DNA of 22,767 nt, taken from Dehalococcoidales bacterium (GTDB lineage Bacteria > Chloroflexota > Dehalococcoidia > Dehalococcoidales > UBA2162). Shown here piece by piece: positions 22,729 to 22,767 of the stretch (the stretch's first letter is position 1; each line of letters starts with the position of its first letter). The DNA lies in assembly GCA_020343555.1 (NCBI GenBank), contig CP070800.1:1485809-1508575 (forward strand), given 5' to 3'. Under the pieces are notes generated by a model, which saw nothing but the letters and a program-made list of their open reading frames with translations, did not search any database and was not told where the DNA came from. The translations under genes and the position numbers were made by a program.

Positions 22729-22767
22729 ATGAGCGTAATTGTTTATTCAAGTCCAACCTGACCTTAT
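22729..22767 (+). CDS. Glutaredoxin start with in-frame TGA (partial, probable selenoprotein)
   Basis: A strong site, GGGAGG (22716-22721), precedes ATG 22729 by 7 nt. The frame reads MSVIVYSSPT, then TGA (22759-22761), then Pro-Tyr to the edge of the window. Glutaredoxins of the NrdH/YruB type begin in exactly this way, with first-strand VxVYSxPT followed by the CPYC active site. TGA replaces the first, nucleophilic cysteine codon, the usual place of selenocysteine in glutaredoxin-like selenoproteins. The gene is cut off by the edge, so neither the resolving cysteine nor a SECIS hairpin can be seen. A nonsense mutation or sequence error is the alternative. Confidence 0.65.

Noticed and set aside
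22759..22761. TGA as an ordinary stop of a ten-residue leader peptide
   Set aside because: The residues before and after it match glutaredoxin on both sides of the expected Cys; kept as an alternative until downstream sequence is read.
1..22767. tRNA, rRNA, CRISPR array or phage genes
   Set aside because: Intergenic stretches were read on both strands; none shows a cloverleaf, spaced repeats or recognisable phage products.

Overview
The window (about 46% GC by eye) looks like the chromosome of an anaerobic bacterium, most likely a Chloroflexota lineage near Dehalococcoidia. That placement is an inference. It rests on the mix of genes (a divergent ATP-type PEP carboxykinase, a stand-alone Lrp-type RAM domain, a PurO-like protein, an iron-sulfur QueG-like protein) and on two palindromic intergenic elements. 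There are no phage structural genes, transposases, rRNA or tRNA genes and no CRISPR array. About 25 protein genes were found, two of them easily missed: a 58-codon membrane protein and a glutaredoxin start cut by the right edge.

Left part (1-6038): a palindromic repeat element, an SDR oxidoreductase with its own promoter, a compact parA plus ribbon-helix-helix module carrying repeated sites at both ends, a 615-base region with only one doubtful frame, a lipoprotein that joins three InlB-like repeats to a PEBP domain, and comM.

Middle part (6060-14391): two NUDIX-methyltransferase pairs in series with overlapping genes, a second palindromic element at the convergent junction, then a minus-strand VOC protein and MFS transporter. 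Next comes the PEP carboxykinase gene with an unrecognised companion. The carboxykinase is transcribed away from a GNAT acetyltransferase and an iron-sulfur protein across a 32-bp near-perfect palindrome containing two opposed TATAAT boxes.

Right part (14430-22767): a probably leaderless RAM-domain gene, the tRNA-modification gene mtaB, and a divergent fabF-recJ-IMP cyclohydrolase-like run, with a 20-bp palindrome between mtaB and fabF. A minus-strand set of membrane genes follows: a single-anchor protein, two tandem glycine-zipper paralogs, lgt, and a tiny two-helix protein overlapping the lgt stop codon. The last 39 bases begin a well-spaced gene reading MSVIVYSSPT-TGA-PY. This fits a glutaredoxin whose first active-site cysteine is selenocysteine, and it is the most striking signal in the window. 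The decisive sequence, a CxxC completion and a SECIS hairpin, lies just beyond the edge.
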